6,656 bases of DNA from Dehalococcoidales bacterium (lineage in GTDB: Bacteria > Chloroflexota > Dehalococcoidia > Dehalococcoidales > UBA2162). This document shows, piece after piece, positions 4,360 to 6,656 of this stretch. The translations under genes were made by a program, and so were the position numbers. How positions within the stretch are numbered: the first letter of the stretch is position 1; each line of letters begins with the position of its first letter. Below the pieces are notes generated by a model. That model did not search any database. It had not been told where the DNA came from and saw only the letters and a list, made by a program, of their open reading frames with translations. The stretch is taken from assembly GCA_030648675.1 (NCBI GenBank), contig JAUSGV010000041.1, positions 1-6,656 of the forward strand. The letters are read 5' to 3'.

Positions 4360-5925
4360 CTAAGCGGCCGAAATTTGTTTTAATTTCTTGATGGATAAGG
4401 GCAGTTCCGGTAAAAGGTCGGAAGCGATCATACCGGCATCGCCCATCCAATCCTTCACCATTTCACCAGCCATCCCATGCAGATAGACGCCGCAGGCCGC
4501 GGCATCAGGTGCCGGCAATCCCTGGGCTAAAAGGCCGGCAATGACACCGGCTAAAATATCCCCCGTACCGGCAGAAGCCAGAGCGGGATTGGCGAACGGA
4601 GCAACCCGGCATTTGCCGTCGCGGGAAGCCACCACGGTATAAGCTCCCTTTAACACCACGGTTTGATGCCATTCCTGAGCTTTTTGCCGGGCGAGATCGA
4701 TGCGGCCGGACTGGATATCGTCGACCGATAGGCCAGTGAGCCGGGCAAATTCACGTGGATGCGGGGTCAGGATCGCGTTTTCCGGCAGCTTCCGCCACCA
4801 GTGGGGGATTTTGGCAAGGAGGTTGAGGGCATCGGCGTCCACGACCACGGGCACGGGCAATTCCTTTTGCAGTAAAAGCGATTTTACAAAACGCATGGTC
4901 GAAGGGTGCTGGCCGAGTCCGCAGCCGATGAGCAGGGCTTTGCAATTCTTTAACTCACGTTGAACCGTTATGGCGGCTTCAGCGGCCGCAAAGCCAGGAA
5001 CAGTCTCCGGCAGGGGTAAATGCGTCACTTCAGTCAATTTCGAAGCCAGAATGGGGTAGAGGCTCGATGGAGCAGCCAGCGTGACCAGACCGGCGCCGGA
5101 ACGCATGGCGGCACTGCCTGCCAGATAGGCGGCACCGACGTAATTGATCGAACCGGCGACCACCATAACCCTGCCGAAAGTCCCTTTGTTCGCTCCTAAT
5201 GGACGCTTCGGTAAAACCGAATGTGCCCATTCGTTGGTGAGCAGTTCATCCGGAACGGAATCAACCAGTGATTCCACAATACCGATATTGACGACCGATA
5301 TTTTCCCGGTCCTTTCCGCTCCGGGGAATTGGAACAGACCGGGTTTGGGAAAGCCGAGGGTGATGGTGTTGTCAGCAAACAGGCAGTGAGGGTCGATCCG
5401 TCCGCTGTCGGCGTCAAGTCCGGAGGGCAGGTCGAGGGCAATGATGCGGAGAGCGGGATGTTGGGCTTTTAATTCACTTACTTTTTCCAATATTCCGGCG
5501 ATGCTTCCCCGCAGGGAGCGGACCTTGCCCGTGCCGAATACGGCATCGATAACGGCGTCAGTCGATGACGACAGGAGCAAGTCAAGCGATGCTGGGCTTC
5601 CGCTCCCGAAAAAATCGACTATGGCTACGCCGCGCTGGGTGACGGCCATAAGATTGGCGTCGTCACTGGATCTCCGGGCCAAAAGTGCCACGACGACTTG
5701 TGCACCCCAATCACGCAAATAACGCGCTGTCACCAGGCCGTCACCGCCGTTATTGCCCGGACCCACCAGCACGATTATGTGTTTTTGTTGGACGGAAGCA
5801 AGAATACGTTTGATTTCGTGGGCAACGGCATGTCCGGCGTTCTCCATCAGCATGGATGTCGAAATGCCCAGTCCGGTGCAATCCTGCTCCGCCTGACGCA
5901 TCTGTGCCGAGGTCAATATTTTCAT
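4360..5925 (-). CDS. nnrDE: bifunctional NAD(P)HX epimerase / ADP-dependent NAD(P)HX dehydratase
   Basis: This is a metabolite-repair enzyme. The N-terminal NnrE domain (YjeF_N) epimerises the R and S forms of hydrated NAD(P)H, and the C-terminal NnrD domain (carbohydrate-kinase-like) dehydrates the S form back to NAD(P)H using ADP. At 521 aa it matches the fused form (E. coli YjeF type). The NnrE part is about residues 1-220: MLMENAG (25-31), GPGNNGGDG (55-63), VFGTG (129-133), DLPSGLDADSG (165-175). The NnrD part is about 240-515: KGTFGRVMVVAGS (247-259), DADALN (363-368), TPHPREFARL (387-396) and NPALASAGTGDILAG (446-460), with D456 the expected catalytic base. All key motifs are intact. 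ATG at 5923-5925 has AGAGG (5933-5937) 7 nt upstream. That site overlaps the stop codon of the preceding transporter gene, so the two are probably co-transcribed and translationally coupled. Confidence 0.96.
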   Translation of the reverse strand: MKILTSAQMRQAEQDCTGLGISTSMLMENAGHAVAHEIKRILASVQQKHIIVLVGPGNNGGDGLVTARYLRDWGAQVVVALLARRSSDDANLMAVTQRGVAIVDFFGSGSPASLDLLLSSSTDAVIDAVFGTGKVRSLRGSIAGILEKVSELKAQHPALRIIALDLPSGLDADSGRIDPHCLFADNTITLGFPKPGLFQFPGAERTGKISVVNIGIVESLVDSVPDELLTNEWAHSVLPKRPLGANKGTFGRVMVVAGSINYVGAAYLAGSAAMRSGAGLVTLAAPSSLYPILASKLTEVTHLPLPETVPGFAAAEAAITVQRELKNCKALLIGCGLGQHPSTMRFVKSLLLQKELPVPVVVDADALNLLAKIPHWWRKLPENAILTPHPREFARLTGLSVDDIQSGRIDLARQKAQEWHQTVVLKGAYTVVASRDGKCRVAPFANPALASAGTGDILAGVIAGLLAQGLPAPDAAACGVYLHGMAGEMVKDWMGDAGMIASDLLPELPLSIKKLKQISAA

Positions 5926-5932
5926 GGGCTTG

Positions 5933-5938
5933 CCTCTA
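5933..5938 (-). promoter_or_regulatory. nnrDE Shine-Dalgarno overlapping the upstream stop codon
   Basis: The minus strand reads TAGAGG: the TAG stop of the transporter gene runs directly into AGAGG, 7 nt before the nnrDE ATG. Ribosomes terminating on the first gene are well placed to start the second, which supports an operon. Confidence 0.7.
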
Positions 5939-6598
5939 ATCGGCGACGGAGAACGGGGTGAAGTTGGTCTCGTAGTCGAAGGTATCGACGGATTCTTTCT
6001 TCTTCAAGTAATTGACGACAGCGTAGGTGACCGGCGTAAACGCGGCTTCAATGAGGACTTTTGCCACCCAGTGGGACAGGATCATGGTGAGAAGGGCAGG
6101 GGTGCCCCAGAAGGCGATCAAGATGAACAGCGAAGTATCGAGAGCCTGCCCGACGATGGTCGAGCTGATGGTGCGGGTCCAAAGCCAGCGTCCCTGCGTG
6201 ATTACCTTCATTTTAGCAAGGATAAATGAGTTCGCGAATTCACCGGCCAGGTAGCCGGCGAAAGAGGCGAGCAAAAGTAAGGGAGTGTAGCCGAGAATAG
6301 CGACGTATGAGTCTTGTCCGGTCCAGAACCCGGCGGAAGGCAGGGCTTGACCGATACGGGCGAATACAACGAATATCAGATTACACAGGAAACCCAGCCA
6401 GATCACACGGCGGGCGAGGCGGTAGCCGTAAACCTCGGTCAGGATGTCGCCAAAGATATAGCTCAGAGGGAAGACGATGATGGCGGCGGGCACGATGAAC
6501 GGGCCGACGGCGGCGACCTTTACGGCGATGATGTTCGCCGTAATAAGGCAGGTGACAAAGAGGACGGCGATGATAACAAAACGTTGTGACAGCTTCAT
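5936..6598 (-). CDS. yhhQ: VUT-family queuosine-precursor transporter (YhhQ type)
   Basis: This is an inner-membrane transporter of the COG1738/VUT family. E. coli YhhQ of this family imports 7-cyano-7-deazaguanine (preQ0) for queuosine tRNA modification; the exact substrate here is inferred. The 220-aa length is close to E. coli YhhQ. I see six hydrophobic segments at about residues 7-28, 31-50, 65-85, 102-125, 146-165 and 168-196. Family motifs are FGDILTEVYGYRLAR (49-63) after segment 2, GEFANSFILAKMK (119-131), and RTISSTIVGQALDT (142-155), with charged and polar residues inside the membrane region as usual for this family. ATG at 6596-6598 is preceded by AAAGGA (6607-6612) at 8 nt. Only 58 bp of leader is visible and no preQ1 riboswitch can be recognised in it. 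It is followed 10 bp later by nnrDE. No other queuosine genes are in the window. Confidence 0.9.
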   Translation of the reverse strand: MKLSQRFVIIAVLFVTCLITANIIAVKVAAVGPFIVPAAIIVFPLSYIFGDILTEVYGYRLARRVIWLGFLCNLIFVVFARIGQALPSAGFWTGQDSYVAILGYTPLLLLASFAGYLAGEFANSFILAKMKVITQGRWLWTRTISSTIVGQALDTSLFILIAFWGTPALLTMILSHWVAKVLIEAAFTPVTYAVVNYLKKKESVDTFDYETNFTPFSVAD

Positions 6599-6617
6599 TG
6601 CATAATTCCTTTCAAGG

Positions 6618-6633
6618 TATGTATATTAACATA
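6618..6633. promoter_or_regulatory. AT-rich inverted repeat in the transporter leader, possible operator or promoter element
   Basis: TATGT (6618-6622) and ACATA (6629-6633) form 5-bp inverted arms around ATATTA, 19-20 bp upstream of the transporter start codon. Its AT-richness and position fit a promoter -10 region or a small operator, but I find no convincing -35 and the match is short. Confidence 0.25.
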
Positions 6634-6640
6634 TTCAGAT

Positions 6641-6656
6641 TAAATCCGAAATTCGA
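6641..6656. repeat. AAATCCG-type dispersed repeat at the window end (partial)
   Basis: TAAATCCGAAATTCGA (6641-6656) shares AAATCCGAAAT with 2670-2680 (11 of 11 bases). It appears to be the edge of a second copy of the same spacer repeat and continues outside the window. Confidence 0.45.

Noticed and set aside
6599..6656. preQ1 riboswitch upstream of the transporter
   Set aside because: Only 58 nt of leader is present and I cannot find the C-rich loop and A-rich tail of a preQ1 aptamer. One could still lie beyond the window.

Overview
The window is a compact bacterial chromosomal segment in which every gene I can support lies on the minus strand. Reading in the direction of transcription (high to low coordinates), the order is: a VUT-family (YhhQ-type) queuosine-precursor transporter (5936-6598), the fused NAD(P)HX epimerase/dehydratase nnrE-nnrD (4360-5925), a small GIY-YIG nuclease-like gene (3990-4277), type III pantothenate kinase coaX (3018-3785), bifunctional coaBC (1429-2649), tryptophan synthase beta trpB (98-1285), and the start of trpA (1-101, cut by the window edge). 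All of these except the GIY-YIG gene are housekeeping metabolism. I see no toxin, phage or CRISPR genes, and no tRNA or rRNA.

Functional logic: coaX and coaBC together supply pantothenate to 4'-phosphopantetheine (phosphorylation, cysteine ligation, decarboxylation). nnrDE repairs hydrated NAD(P)H. The transporter upstream of nnrDE imports a queuosine precursor, and its stop codon overlaps the Shine-Dalgarno of nnrDE. trpB and trpA overlap by 4 bp and form a translationally coupled pair for the last steps of tryptophan synthesis. They are preceded here by coaBC rather than by another trp gene.

The distinctive part of the window is what lies between the genes. Almost every longer gap holds small palindromic or dispersed-type repeats. 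(1) A family with ends TGTCGTTGCGAG...GAAGCAATC, or its reverse complement, occurs in at least five places (3821-3859, 3917-3872 with its inverted partner 3953-3984, 4285-4352, and 2756-2827), and copies bracket the GIY-YIG gene on both sides. (2) Two elements share CCTTAATCC followed by a C/T-rich:G/A-rich hairpin (1294-1330 and 2845-2873); the first supplies the ribosome-binding site of trpB. (3) AAATCCG heptamer repeats occur upstream of coaBC and again upstream of the transporter at the window end. (4) An ACCAAAA-rich tract lies just past the coaBC stop. Two ORFs run in-frame into these repeats, giving false N-terminal extensions that I removed.

Organism: a bacterium of moderately high GC, with mixed ATG/GTG/TTG starts and good Shine-Dalgarno sites. 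The CoaBC has PAMH instead of the usual PAMN and lacks the usual active-site Cys position, a combination I recall from Actinobacteria-type enzymes. The repeat-rich spacers remind me of uncultured Chloroflexota (Dehalococcoidia-like) genomes, but that placement is only a weak guess. I see no convincing new multi-gene system. The best candidate for something less described is the repeat-bracketed GIY-YIG gene.
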